A DNA stretch of 64,000 nucleotides. Source: Dendrolimus kikuchii. Its lineage: Eukaryota; Arthropoda; Insecta; Lepidoptera; Lasiocampidae. Made by a program: the position numbers and the translations under genes. This document shows, in pieces, positions 42,501 through 56,423 of the stretch. Under the pieces are notes generated by a model that saw nothing but the letters and a program-made list of their open reading frames with translations, did not search any database and had not been told where the DNA came from. Where the stretch lies: positions 6,091,001 to 6,155,000 of the forward strand of contig CM034398.1 of NCBI GenBank assembly GCA_019925095.2, given 5' to 3'. Positions within the stretch are counted from its first letter, which is position 1; each line of letters starts with the position of its first letter.

Positions 42501-44228
42501 TTCATTAACGGCAAACAACACGAATGTGTAAATTAAGTTTTGAGTTCCGTTTTGTCTGGTCGTCGTTTCCGCAATCGAGAAGCTGCTTTACTAGGTCTGT
42601 TTTAAGTCCGGTTCTTATAGCTTACTATTCATACACTTGCCTTTATCATCGCTTGAATTTTGACATTATTTGTATGGAGCTTATGTCAAGTTTTAATGGA
42701 TATTAAGGCAAATGGACGGTCGGTATGATACAGGAGCTAAATATTGGTAAGTAGCGACCTTGCTATTCGACTAGAAATTATTACAGAAATACTTTAATCT
42801 TTAGCATGCGGTTCTGTTATTACGGAAATAAGGTCAGGGAGTAATATTTAAATAGAAACAAAAAACAGTATCATAATAAACTAAATACCATTTTGTACTT
42901 TATTCCAAAGATATTTGAGATTTATATAGAAAAAAAGTATATCAAAACATCTAGAAGATTATACGTGGAAAGAGCATTTAATGTTCACTATAAAAATATG
43001 CTTTAAGAGATCACTAAGTACTGAATTTAATTTATTGCTATGGCTATTTTACATTAACGTGAACAAGGGTCATTTAAAAACTAAAACAACTTTGAGTATG
43101 TACTACTAATTCGACCTACGAAATCTATTTGAGGTGCTTTTTATTACAATAAGCATGTCTATGAAACGTCTACAGAAGTTATTTAAAATAAATTATTTAA
43201 CTGTATTTTCGAACAAAGTTACAATTCCCCCACCGTCCCCTTGAAACTGATTTCGTTATTGTCAGTGCGTATTCACACTCTGTTATCGAATCTTGGGCCC
43301 AATTCTGCTATTTTAACAACTTGGCGTTGGGAAAATCTTCAAAGTAATATTCCATTGCGATAGTGTAATAAATTCGTATTCTACTAAATTCACAATATCG
43401 TCGAAGCAGAATAATAGAAAAAAAGTATTACCATTAACCGAAATGAATATTAAAAAGCTATCATAATTTTAAACATTTGTTTCGTGAGTTTTCGCTTATA
43501 AATATTTATAGAGTGACGTGCCACGGGCCCGTAATTGGAATTAAGAGAATACCGACACCAGGCAAACCTACGATTGAGACGATAGTGTCCGGCTATTTTG
43601 AGGAGCTAGTAATAGCAGAATTGGGCGCTCTGTTTGTAACTTCAAACTTTTCCGTGATGCATCGCCACCTTTGTCGATTGTACATAAATATATTCGAAGA
43701 CTTTTGAACAAACAATTTGAAAAGTTATCTAATTTTTTATATGTATACATTTTGAAAACTAAAATACAGTTTATGGGCATTCAACGAGTACACTAATAGT
43801 GGTTTTAGTTTTCGAATGCCTTTGCATTATTTATTTATTTTCAGTTACTAATCTTAGAACATTCTACTGAATCTTAATAATCCTTTCTCCTTAACTAGAC
43901 GAAATTACAAATATTAAACAATCCTTTAAAAAACAAACAATAAAATATCGTTTCAAAGACGTTGTAAGAACTAGACGAAGAATTAACTCCAACCTGCATC
44001 ATTGGCCGCAACCAGGTTTTTTTTTTAAACTAGATAGATCATTCATGTTTGACTACAAGTAACTAATTAGCGCTCATTATTGTTATCATCAAAGCAATTG
44101 AAACATTAAGATTCTTATAAAGCTTTATTTTTAAAAAGACGCAGCCAATGACGCGTGCAGTTGGGCGCGGAAGAATAACCCAAGTAGAGATTAGGAAACT
44201 TTTACTCATAGATAGACGGCGAATTTAT
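42501..44228. other. Convergent interval, no gene seen
   Basis: Contains a fragment shared with 18890-18960 (atttgtatggagcttatgtc) and the 43531 segment. Otherwise AT-rich and non-coding. Confidence 0.45.
43531..43625 (+). repeat. Dispersed segment shared with 30475-30570
   Basis: Partner of the 30475 segment; the similarity stops at both ends, which suggests a mobile origin. Confidence 0.5.
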
Positions 44229-44540
44229 TTCGGTTTATGGCTTGGCAGCTAGGCCTTTAAGCCAGATCTTAGTTTACAATATAGTTTCTTCATTTTCTTA
44301 AGCCTATGTGTAGCACAGCTGAACTGTAGGTTATCAGCTGGTGCCATTCAACGGAGTTTTTGTGACAACTCAAAAGGCCACATTTGATTATACAGTTCTC
44401 ATTTCTCACAAAACACATCATTACTACTCAAAAACTATCAATATCCTACAACTATTGTTCATTTTAGAGTAATTTTACACATTTCTAGAAAATAAAACTG
44501 CACAGCACAACATCTCCTTTTGGTTCCCGCCAAAAACTCA
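44229..44540. repeat. Inverted repeat arm downstream of gene 2
   Basis: Partner of 39590-39905, starting ttatggcttggcagctaggc. It lies about 2 kb beyond the gene 2 stop. Confidence 0.75.
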
Positions 44541-45930
44541 TAGACGGCGAATATCTCAATCATACTACTAGTCTTGTGCATTCTTGGTCATCCAAGTGAG
44601 CGCTCTTTTCTAATACAATTCGGACACTGAACTAGTTCATCTTCTATATTCAATCGGTCTTAGCCATAGAGTTAGTTTTAAGTACCGTAAAGAAACGTTC
44701 AAATTTACTCTGAGACGCTATGAATAAGACCGAATATCTTTAATTTCGCCTTAATAGTACTATTATACAGTCCTTAGAGCGATCTTTTTTGTTAGCAATC
44801 AAACACGGTTGCTAGTAGTTCATCGCTCATAAACTAGAACTACACAAGACTGGCGCACTGAGAGCTAACCGAATGAACTCATAAATCGATTATCATTTGA
44901 TAATGTGAAAAGTTTCTTTTAGTACACTTCTTTCTTGTACGGAATCATTTCCCAATAGTTCATCGTTCATAAACTAGATAAGCCTATATTCTACATTTGG
45001 CCGTCAAGTCTTACAATGTCTTTGTCAATATATTTCATTAAAACTCTTCCAGAGATTATTCACAATAAATTTTTCAACATAATTAAGTATCTTTATTTTT
45101 ATTCATCACAGCAAAACATATCGCAATAATTTTAGGCTGAAATTTTAGCCTTAACATTTTTATATTTACAAATATAATATTTTACATCACTATTATTATA
45201 CCACGGAGATCATAACTAATTCTACTTTATCAGGTAACTGTTTATAACAAACTTGCTGTAACTTTTTTTTATTAATTTACTTTTATTAACCGATTTCACG
45301 GTTGAGGAAAGTTGGATATTCTACATTTAGAGACTGCAAGTATGTACAATAAATATTGGAAAACAAACTTGTTACTTATTTTAAAAAATACGTGTAAATT
45401 ACTGCGGGCGAAGTTGCAACTATATAATTTACATTAATGTCTATATCTACGGCAGCAAACAGGGAGACAGGCAGCTCGAGTATTCGAACATGGCATACTT
45501 GCGATGCCTATTTCCTTCGCCAATGCTTACTGCTGTTCAAATAGAAATAATCTTTGTAATTAAAGGGTTACACTCAACATATATTATGGCCCGCGCTAGT
45601 TACAAATCGCCAACAATCGTGCGACAGTTCATCCCACTCTCACTTTACTTGTCTTTTTTAATTTATTTATTAAAGTTTCTGTCTTTTTCGACATCGTTTT
45701 ATCAGGAGCAGTGCAATTCAACTTTCTATGTGCATTATTGTAAGTTATAGGTTAAAACAATGTAGTGGCCACCATATGCTTCTGTTAGCCCGCTAGTCTT
45801 TCAAGACATCGTGCGCTCTGAAACTCTTCCAGCTTTAGACTCCGTACATACTATGATGACGTTCTCGGTTCAATCTCGCTCCGATCAAATCTTCTTAGCT
45901 CTGTTACTACTAATTACTTTACTACTAATT
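44541..45930. other. Region downstream of gene 2, no gene seen
   Basis: It may include distal gene 2 3' UTR: minus-strand AATAAA motifs occur, for example at about 45092. A plus ORF at 45490 has no recognisable domain. Confidence 0.4.
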
Positions 45931-45934
45931 AGGA

Positions 45935-46290
45935 ATATGCGAATAATTTGATCTGACGAATTATTCGACCCGAAACAGATATTATAATATTCGATTCGAA
46001 ACTCGATTCGAATATTTCAAAAATTTCGAATAATTCGACTTTTTTCCAGATGATTCGCGAGTTATTATATTATTCGCAAATTTTCGAGTATTTCGAATTC
46101 AGAGTTTGTTATACACATGTAATGGAATTCAAATTGGAAACAATAGAAAATCCAGTGATATTTCGATAATTCGTGAATTGTTCGAATTATACGAATTATT
46201 CGTCGAATTTCGATAATTCGAAAATTCAAATTATTCGATTGGAGTTTCGAAAAGAATGTTCGATTCGAACGATATTCGTACACCTCTACT
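45935..46290. repeat. ATTCGAA-rich degenerate tract
   Basis: For about 355 bases the sequence is built from short words such as attcgaa, gattcg and ttattcg on both strands, with no clean period. It lies 250 bases beyond the gene 2 stop and could be in its 3' UTR. Confidence 0.7.
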
Positions 46291-46542
46291 AGGTACTAAT
46301 GTGTTGCTTCAGTCAAATATTATTTTCGAGCAATCGGTACCAACGCCATATCGAGTCGGAACTAGAGCGATACGATAGTGAGAATACTCTTATTCTTCCT
46401 TGTCAAATGCCATCACAGTTGTGAATCGAGCCGTAAGATGGCATTTCTTGACTACCACGTGGCATGTGTCTGACGACGTTTAGAACGCTTCCTTGGTAGC
46501 TGCAATGAGAGTGAGCAAGTCGTTCTTGTCGTCATGCTGAGG

Positions 46543-46706
46543 TCAGGAGGCCGGCGCGTGAGCGATGGCCGAGGGCGGCGCGGGCGCAGGCACCGGTCGG
46601 CCCAACGGCGGCGACGTCGAAGCCCCCTGCTGCGACAGCTCTGCCTTCACGCGCCGCGCTATGTGCGAACGCGTGTGCTTGCGCAGATGATCCTTGCGAT
46701 AGAAAC
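46543..46706 (-). CDS. Gene 2 final exon: last finger half and Pro/Ala tail
   Basis: The acceptor is gtatgttacag. After finishing a Gly codon it reads FYRKDHLRKHTRSH, completing the fourth finger. A GC-rich tail follows (ARRVKAELSQQG, then Pro/Ala repeats ending HAPAS) and TGA at 46545-46543. The opposite-strand reading frame over the same bases is a shadow of this exon. Confidence 0.9.
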
Positions 46707-49700
46707 CTGTAACATACAATTATTTTTGTCAATTTTATGGCTTGGCAGCTAAGCCTTTAAGCCAGATCTCAGATTACACAGTACACAGCATTCTTCATTT
46801 TCTCTTCGTTCTTTTATCTTATATTTTACTGAGTATTTTTAATATTTAATATATTTCTATAAAGGTCTAGAACAATCTTGTATTTTTAAAATAACATATA
46901 AGCGGTAGGAGTCATTATTATTTAGCTCTTCACTTATTTCACTTGCAAGAACAAGTCTATCTAATGAAAAATTTGCGTATTATAAACAAAAATCGAACCT
47001 GTTGTGTGTGTGTATATATATAAACAAGCAGAAGCCATTGATAAGCCTCCACAGATAGCAGAACATAGAAATGAACGTTTAAAATAGGTAAAAGGAGAAT
47101 TATAAACTAAAAATATATATAATTATCGAGCAGGAATTTTGCATTTATAGATGCTGGACTATCCGCAAATAAGTTAATATCCACATGATCCAATTTCGTC
47201 AATTTATTGAATTCGCTAAATATTCAGATAAAGAACGTATGACGACGTGAAACTATACGTGTCAAAGGTGAGTGTAGTAATTTTCTAGGCCGTAAAGATT
47301 GAGGGGAATATACAAGTATAGTCCTGATGAGACTCGCACAATCAATTTTGGACTAAGCAATTTTTACCAAGAAACGTATATTATACTTTTGTGTTCCAAA
47401 TTTCTATGTGAAGTTTAATGAAATCTCATGCGTATTTACATAAGGCAATGTTACCTTTGCCGCATTCGTTGCAAACGTGCCTCTTCTCGCCGGAGTGTAT
47501 GACGAAGTGTAAAGTGAGCTGCTCCTTCCGCTTAAATGCCTTCAGGCAGACGGAACACACGTGCGGCCGTTCCGGGTTGTGCGACTGTTTGTGCCGAGTC
47601 AGGTGGTCCTTGCGCTTCAGCGCCGCGTTGCATATGTCGCAGATGAATCTGACCACAATACAGTTACAATCTTTATATATATATATATATTCGTGTGTGT
47701 ATATGTATGTGTATACATATACACACACGTATGTGTATATATTTTTTATTCTGTTTTTGTACTTATACGTGCTATGTTTATTTATCATTCATCATTATTT
47801 ATTAACTGCACCACCGTCAGTATTAAAAGTATCAATCCCTGCCAACGCTAGCCTGGAAGAGATCGCTTCTTAGAGATAAGGCCGCCCCTTTGTACCATTT
47901 TTTATCCTTTTCTACTTCTGTTTCTTTATGCTTTGGTTTACAATAAAGAATTATCTATCTATCTATATTTATAAAATAATACATACTCACAAAGATCCCA
48001 CTGCTTGGCCCAATTTTAAGGGAACGATCAGTATACCCACAACGCTTGTCTAAGGCGGCGTGGCAGATTTGACGCATCGGTTCTCGGCATGCGCAGTTTT
48101 CATCACGATGTTTTCCTTCACCGCCAGCACATGCTAATTGTAGCAAAATACAGTTTTCCAGCCAGACTGCGAACCCGCATGGTTTGAGACGTGAGTGCGT
48201 TAACCACTAAGCTACCATGGCTACATTCCGCTTGCTTGAAACGAAAAGTCTTCAAACAGTACATTCTAGCCGTCATAACGTATAAAGCAGAGACATGAAT
48301 GATGGAACTGGTTCACAAATTGAAAGTGGCGCGAACTATATTAGGGGTAAAATCAGAAACATGTTTTTTTTATGGGAACCATGATTACCGACATAGCTGG
48401 CAAAATTAGTAAACTGAAATGACAGTGGGTCAATAACATTTGTCGCAGGACCGAAGACTGATTGAACAGACGAGACGCTCTTCAACTCTGTGGAGAGACG
48501 ATATGAGCTAGTTGGCCGGTAGAAGCTGGATGAAAAAAGGGAAGGACCGTGATATAATTTTGATGCAAACTTTAAGCTGTGGTCAATGGTCGGCTGACGA
48601 CAAACTTTTCTATAAGTAATCTATAATATTATAAAATTCTAAATATGCCATGTCTGTACATTGAAGCTATTAAAAGAAACTACTAGAATAGACTATATAA
48701 ACGACGAAACACGATGCATTTTTTTTAGATTTCTTGTCTGTTTGTCGTTTTATCTGTGAGTTCGAGAGTCAAGTAAAAACTTCTGGGCCGATTTTGATGC
48801 GGTTTTCGCTGGTCAACAGTTATTTTTTAGACTTAAACTCTGTGTTACTATTTATCCTGGGTAACCCGCGAGCATTTTTCCGAGAATGATTTAAAATGGC
48901 CAGATTTAAAAAAAATCCAATTCCAATGTGATTTTTTACTAATCGATAGCAAATTTAACGTAATAAAATGCTGCGATACTTTTTGTCCCGGGAATCCCGC
49001 GGGATTTTTAAGTCTAGTGTGGACGAAGTCGCAGACAAATCCTAGTTAACTATGGAAGAAGATTCCTTTGGGGAAAATCAAAGTAAGAGCACATACATAT
49101 AATACTAAGGTATATATTTATGTATGTTAAGTGCGTAAGGGGATCTGGAGGATCTTTTACGGGTTTTTCATTCAGTGTAGCGCCCCAAATTCTTTCTTTT
49201 CAGTGCGGGGAAGGTAATATCAGAGCCGCTGTTATGGCATTGATTAGGTATCATACGGACTGCTATTAAGATCGATGCGAGTTCTAATAGATCTTAAACG
49301 CACTGACGGAAAGTTCTTAGAAAATGTGATCTGTGATAAAAAGTGGATCCTGTACGATTATCGGAAATGCTCATCGCAATGGCTGAACCCTGGCGAACCA
49401 GCCAAATCCTGCCCCAAGCGAAAATTGACTCAAAAAAAATTACTTGTGAGCGTTTGGTGGACTAGTGCCGGTGTCGTTCACTACAGCTTTCTTAAATCTG
49501 GCCAGACGATTACGATGGATGTCTATTGTCAGCAACTGCAAACCATGATGGAAAAGCTAGCTGCTAAACAACCGAGGCTGGTCAATCGCTCTAGGCCACT
49601 GCTGCTTCAGGACAACGCTAGTCACACACTGCACAACAGACGGCTACCAAATTAGAGGAGCTTCAATTGCAATGTCTAAGACATCCACCGTACTCCCCGG

Positions 49701-52700
49701 ACCTTGCTCCAACAGATTACCATTTTTTTCGAAATTTGGATAACTTCTTACAAGGGAAAAAATTCAACTCCGATGGGGCTGTCCAAAGCGCCTTCAAAGA
49801 TTTTATTGATTCCGGTCCGAATGGATTTTTTTAGTAAAGGGATCAATGGACTACCTATGATATGGCAGAAGTGCATAGATAGCAATGGTACATATTTTGT
49901 TTAAATAATATATTATATTTTAAAAATATCGACTTTATGTTCCTCCCTTACAAAACGCCAATTTCATATGTAAAGACCTAATATTATGCCATTGTAACTA
50001 GATAAAATAAATAATATTACCGCCTCTCCATGGTGTGTCCGACTAAATGTTGCTCCAACAGACCACGCTCAGGATACGCCATGTGACATTCGGGACAGCA
50101 GTATAAGGTGCTGCCATCTGTAACAGTAAAAACATACGAGTAATGGTGCTGCAGTTGAGGAAAATTTTGTGAGTGAACTAGCCAACAGGTAATAAAGGTG
50201 CTTTCACCCAAGTATGAGTAGAACTATTGAAGGTCCTGGAATGAAAATCGATCAATAAAAGGGTACTGAAGTCTACAACACTAGAGTGCACCACAGTCTT
50301 CTCACGCTTTCTCACTTTATATTTAAAACTAAAGGGTCATTTACGTGGAGATAGTTTATCGCACGTTTTGGGGCGAGAAATCGTATACTATTTTCGTAGG
50401 CGATACTCTCGCATCGACATGTTTACAAGCAACGAAAAAAAAATCCCCCCTACGAGTATATTATACGCTAATTGTGAGGTAATTATCATCAAGAGTTTTG
50501 TTTACACTACGACCTACGACACTTATCGCATTCAGATTTGCCTACGACATCTCGACTTGTCTAAACTAGATCTGGTATGACATTTTTTCAAGTTCATGCG
50601 AGTATCGCACAAATCAGTTTGACCGATTTGAATGCGAAAGTTGCCATTCGAGCTCGGTGATTATCACGGTATTTTTCTTCAAAATCACACAAATATCATA
50701 TAAGTAAATTTATATCTGCTAACAATATTAAATTCACTGAACTTTATAGAAGTTACGAGTATTTATGAAATAAAGAGCATAAACATTATATAACTGTGAT
50801 GCAAAAAATGCTGCACTCAATGCATCATCAAAACATCTGTTTTTCGCTTTCGTTTAATTAATTCTTGTCTTAGAAGTGCAGAGATAACTAAAACACCATC
50901 GCGGACTACGCCCATGCTTGCGGCTTTTATATATAGTGCTATGCTTGCGACTGGTGGCTAGTGACTAGCTGAACTTGAAATACGATTCTTGTTTTCAAAT
51001 TTTGTTTACGTAGAAAGGTTAATATTCAATGACCAGGCGATTATCGCCCTTCCATGTACGATATATGTTTAGTTTACAACATCATATTTTTTTCTTATCG
51101 ATAATTGTATTTTTGAGGCAAGAAACTCTCTCCATGTAAATGGCCCTTTATGTTACATCAAATCAGTTATTAATTGAGTTTTAATAACTTTCATCTTAAC
51201 TTTAATAAGTTTTCGTAAATTCGTGACTAATTTAGTTAAAATAAAGTAAAACTTTTGTACATTTTTACTTTTTTTAATTTAAATAAAGCATTATTTACCT
51301 TGCGTCAATGGCGCTCTGTTGTTCGTGCCTACCCCGCAAGGGAACTGGCGTGAAGTTATGTATGTATGTATGCATCAAAAAGGGTATTCTTAAGTCACAA
51401 ATCGTGATTAACTATAAGCTTACAAAGATTATTGTACCTAGTGCAGTAGTGAGCCGTATCTCTCCAGGTTTCGGTCTGGGTTTCTTCTCTTTAAGCAACT
51501 TTTTCTTCTTCTTTTTCTTGTTTATTGCGACTATATTCGTGCTCGTGTTTAATGTTTGATTAACAATTGTTGCTGTTTGCACCACAACGCTGTTGACTGC
51601 GTTTGCTGGTACCTGGAAAAAACGGTTCACTCGAGCTAATAATGTTTCGTACGATAAGTGATAGTTCCGATGGTACACTTCTCTTTGCCCCTATCCTATC
51701 ACCTGTATCTCATCACCTCTATACCATTCCTCCTGTCTGATCCCTCTATGCCTTCTCCTTTATACCATATCTCCGGTTCCATTTATCTCATCTTAAAGGG
51801 GGACAATGCTTTAGCTTCGCCTTCGATACAAACTTATACAGGCGTAGCTAACCATTTTCCATTGGGTGGCCGTATGCGTGTTTGGCGGCTTCGCAATATA
51901 TATTACAGTACCATACTACAATAAAGTTATTATTTGGTACAAAAAAAGGCCACTACAATATTTATTACTTACTGTACCCGCCACTCAGGGAATATGGATG
52001 TTATTCAAATATGAGACATTTTTTTTATACGTTGTCTTTATTGCTGTAGAATTACATGTCTAATTTGATTTTTTTATTTCATTCCTTTAATTTACATATT
52101 TCAATTAATAAAAAGTGTTAATCATACGCGGGATATTTAAAAACGGCAAACACAACGCTATTGATCATATGGAAACGTGACGTCATTTTTCATGTGTTGT
52201 TAAAATTTAAGACGTTATTTTTCATTTTGATATTGTCAGATTGTCAGCAAAGGGCGCTTTTATCTCGGAGCTCACAACGTCCAAAAAATTAAGTGGAACG
52301 GATTATAGAGTTGACGTTATTAACAAATAAATACACAAATGTCATTTGTTGCTGTATGGTTGTTAAAAATCACGCCTTTGTTAATATATCGATAGAGATA
52401 TTAATGCTCTATGGTTATCGCCCATTTCGACCCACCTCTGGACATGGATCGTTGTGAACGCTGCGTGATCGACAATAATTACGTCCTAGCGACATTTTCC
52501 CGGCGACCATAACATCCGTGGTCGGTCGGCAGAGTTGAAAGAGCATTTTGTGCATTGTGAGCCACAAGATAACGCGTCCTGAGAATGAACTATGACGTCA
52601 TCAAAAGCCCACGAAAATAATGGCGTTAAATAGCTCAAATTTATTCGATATGTTAAAATATTTTTTTAAATAAGCAACAGATAAGCGTCGCCATGCAGCG

Positions 52701-55700
52701 CGGCAATGCAGCCAGCCTTCTGGGCACGCTCTCATTTGGCAGCAATTTGTTACACCGTCTATAATCGCTTGTACTTTATAACTTAGTTTATTTTAGTTTT
52801 TAAAAAACAATAATTATGATATAGTTTCATTTAAATTCACATAGACATCATTAATATTAGCACTCATTTTGGACAATAGGGAGGAACAAATTTTAAAATT
52901 AATTTGGACATTTCCAACAGTATTTCTATTTTTTTATTATGATAAAACGATGTAAATAATAATTTAAAAATACTAAAAAACAAAGCCGCTTTACGCGTCT
53001 TTCTGTCTGTATATCCGCTAACTCCTGCTAAACTACGCAATGAATTTTAAAGCGGTTTTCACCATCAGTTCGATCATTTTTTATTAAATTTTTATATGTA
53101 TAAAAACCTAATTAAGTTTTTACGTAAGTAAAATAGAGCTACTCGCCAGGGTTTGACCCACGTAATAGCTGGGGGAAACCACCTCTTGTATTATAACACA
53201 ATTAACGCCTTCCATTAGTAGCTCACAACGCCTAAAACTCTGTGTTAGCCGTTCCGCAAAGCGGCCGCGGTCGTTGTGGTCGTGGCCAAAACGTCACTAA
53301 TGACGTCATCACACCATCACTCATAACGACCCATGTCAAGAGACGGGTCGAATAACCGTTTCACTTGGGTTTACGACTGTAACGCCGGCAAGCAAGTGGA
53401 ACGGGAAAAATGGCGGTCGTGAACGTGATCGTTGTGAGTCTCTAATGGAACGTAGCCAATAAAGAATTTAGAGTATTTCTCACCGTGGCAATATTAGTCA
53501 TAGATGGGAGGACGTTCGCATTAACAGCTGTCACGATGGTGGGCTGATCTTCCTTCTTCCCATCAGTGATGTTGGGAGCTGGCGTCGAATATTTTAGTAA
53601 GTGGTGTAAAGGAAGCGGTAAAGCGGACAGATAGTCCGCAACGCCCCCTCCAAGCGTCTGCCACGTTGTTGAGTCTGTGACGTCACCTATGCCTGGCAAC
53701 ATATACAAGCATCTGTTAGTATCAATGGCCAAATTTTATTAAAGCACATTCAACGTGGACATTTTGAACTGTCCACGAAATTGGTTATTTGTCAAAAGAA
53801 CCTGATCAATCTTAGTCATTAATTACTGATCAGTTAAAGTAAAATTATATTTATATTACGTATTACTGTATGTTTCTTTGTGCATTGTGTGTATTGGACT
53901 GTGTTTGCTTTGAATAAATAAATTATTATTATTATTTAAAAATTGGCCACGGCAGTTTACGCACGTTGAAATCAAAATATTTTATTCCTTAAAAACTACT
54001 TAACAGAATTTATACAAACCAGTTTTCAATTAATGTATTTTCCTCACTCTACCACTTGGAATTTTTCCAGAATTATCTGCCGTGTAGTTCAAAACTTACA
54101 AGGAGGATACTGTTCACAACTTCAGCAACAAAAATCTTTGAGAAAAAACCACTAAGAAACATAGCTATAATTTTAAAGAACTCTTCAATAATACTCTACA
54201 TGCATTGTGGACGGAATTTTATTCTTCGATTCCATGTATAATCAATACTGGTCGTCTCGAATTTTATTTTAACTTCATTGCACCAGATAGTCAAGCGAGA
54301 CCTCATAGTTTTAAAGAAAAATGGCTGTTATATCTATCTATATACAGACAATATGGTTACGGAAGTCCAAAAAGCAATATAACTAAGCATGGTCTGAACA
54401 ATAAATACAAGACGAAGAAACACCGTTATTTTAAACAATACAAGCAGCCGGGCGGCTTCGTTGGCGTTTGTTTTGAAAATTTGAAGTGAATATTCTTTAG
54501 AATCATTGTGATTTGAAACTCGATGAAACGAAAAAACGTCACCACAAAGAGATAAACACATAAATCTATAGGACTAAGCCTCCGAGGGAAAGAGACGAGT
54601 TTTATATTGTGCAGCACAGATTAGAGAGTCAATAAGACCGCTGATTAAACATAGGTCCAATTTGGACCAAATAAAACTGATAATAATATATAATATCTGT
54701 GAGTAATTCTCTAAAATTTCACTTCTATTATTCAGACATAACCAAGTCTGTGACGCGACTGACGCGTGTTATTTGCCTTTTTTTTTGAGGCGAGGGAAAA
54801 TGCTTAACCGATTTACGCACAAACTGGGTCGTTGCTAGGGAAACGACACGCGTCGGTCGGGGGCGATAACTCTGCAGCAATAATATGCTCTTGGCAGTGC
54901 TCCGTCCGCGATCGACGTCACAGAATAGTGTGGAAGACTCCGAGCGTTGCTGCACGAGCGAGCAACCCTAATACCCACTAAAAACCCCCTCCTCCCTGTC
55001 GACCCTGCGCTTTTGTTTGTGTTGAAAAGGCTGAGATTTAGAACATAGTTACGCCCAGCCGGTGTTATTTGCCTTGCGTCATACCGCAGTTGGTAGATTG
55101 TTAAACTGTGGTCATACTTACTTATAAACTCAGCGGGGGCAGTTGCGGCAGCACGCTCCGGTCTCACTTCCTGCTTGATGGCCCGCGCTAAAGCCGCTGC
55201 TTCTTTGGGCTCATGCAAAACCACTAACAGCTGTTGAGTGCCTTGTTGTAGTGGAGTCGCTTGCGTGACTAGAGAATTATTAACATTTTATTATTAAACT
55301 GATTGTAAAAAATATACGATTAAATATATATATTTCACTAAATTAACTTTCACATTTCGCCTACATTAATTTAAAGTTTACCTACCAATAAAATTGAAAT
55401 ATCTATCTTTGATTTCTAAATAAGTCCTAAAATTTACTTATAAATTAAACTTAATATTACATTACTGTTTTTATTAATTTTCTATGTTAGTCTGTCTATC
55501 GAATAAGCTACTAAACGGCTCAACAGATATCAATGAAACTAGGGTTATAATGCTTGAGTCTATTGCTATATCGTGCAAGGTTCAGAAGGTACGTAGGTAT
55601 ATAAAGTTCCACGCTAACGAAGTACAGCTAGTTGTAGAATAATAATAAGTACATATTTAAATGTAGTACATACATACATCATACATATAAAGCTACAAAT

Positions 55701-56356
55701 AAATTTGTTTTAATGTTTGTTTACATATTTCCTGTTTAAAATCTTTGTAACGATCCATATTTAATGAAGTTTGGTAGAGTTATAGTATAGAATAGAATAG
55801 GATAGAACACAATTTATTATTTACTACATACACAAAAAATAAACATTACAGTAGTCACATTAAACAGTAAAAGTAGGAGCAATGGGCGGCCTTATCGCTT
55901 TAGATAGATCTCTTCCAGACAATATAACGGTGGTGTGCAAATTAAATACATATATAAATAGGATACATAATAATCACACAATACTGTGGAGAGCACGTAG
56001 ACTGTACATATTTTAACTTGGACGTGAAGTAATACGATAATTTACTTATAATATTAATATTTATTAGACAACGATACGGTACAATATAAGGAAGAATATA
56101 GAGTAAAAAAAGGAAAAAAACAAATAAATGTTGACAGTGTCAAAATAAAAAAAAAGTAAATTAACTAAAGAGGTTGATTCCAACAAATACATACATACAT
56201 ACATACATAACTTCACGCCAGTTCCCTTGCGGGGTAGGCACGAACAACAGAGCGCCATTTAGGCTTATTCTTACACACCTCACTTGCTTCTTTGACATTC
56301 ATAACAAATTCATACAAATACATATACCTAAAATGAAGAATAAACAATAACACATA

Positions 56357-56423
<67 letters not shown>

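Noticed and set aside
45490..45750. 86-residue ORF with hydrophobic segment
   Set aside because: No domain, no exon context, and it lies in the gene-poor convergent interval.
46532..46752. Arg-rich plus-strand ORF and the Ala-rich minus frame
   Set aside because: Shadows of gene 2's last exon in wrong frames.
47418..47873. 151-residue plus-strand ORF
   Set aside because: Antisense shadow of gene 2 exon 7.
48180..48222. tRNA-like sequence on the minus strand
   Set aside because: Head of a SINE; the acceptor and T stems do not complete a cloverleaf.
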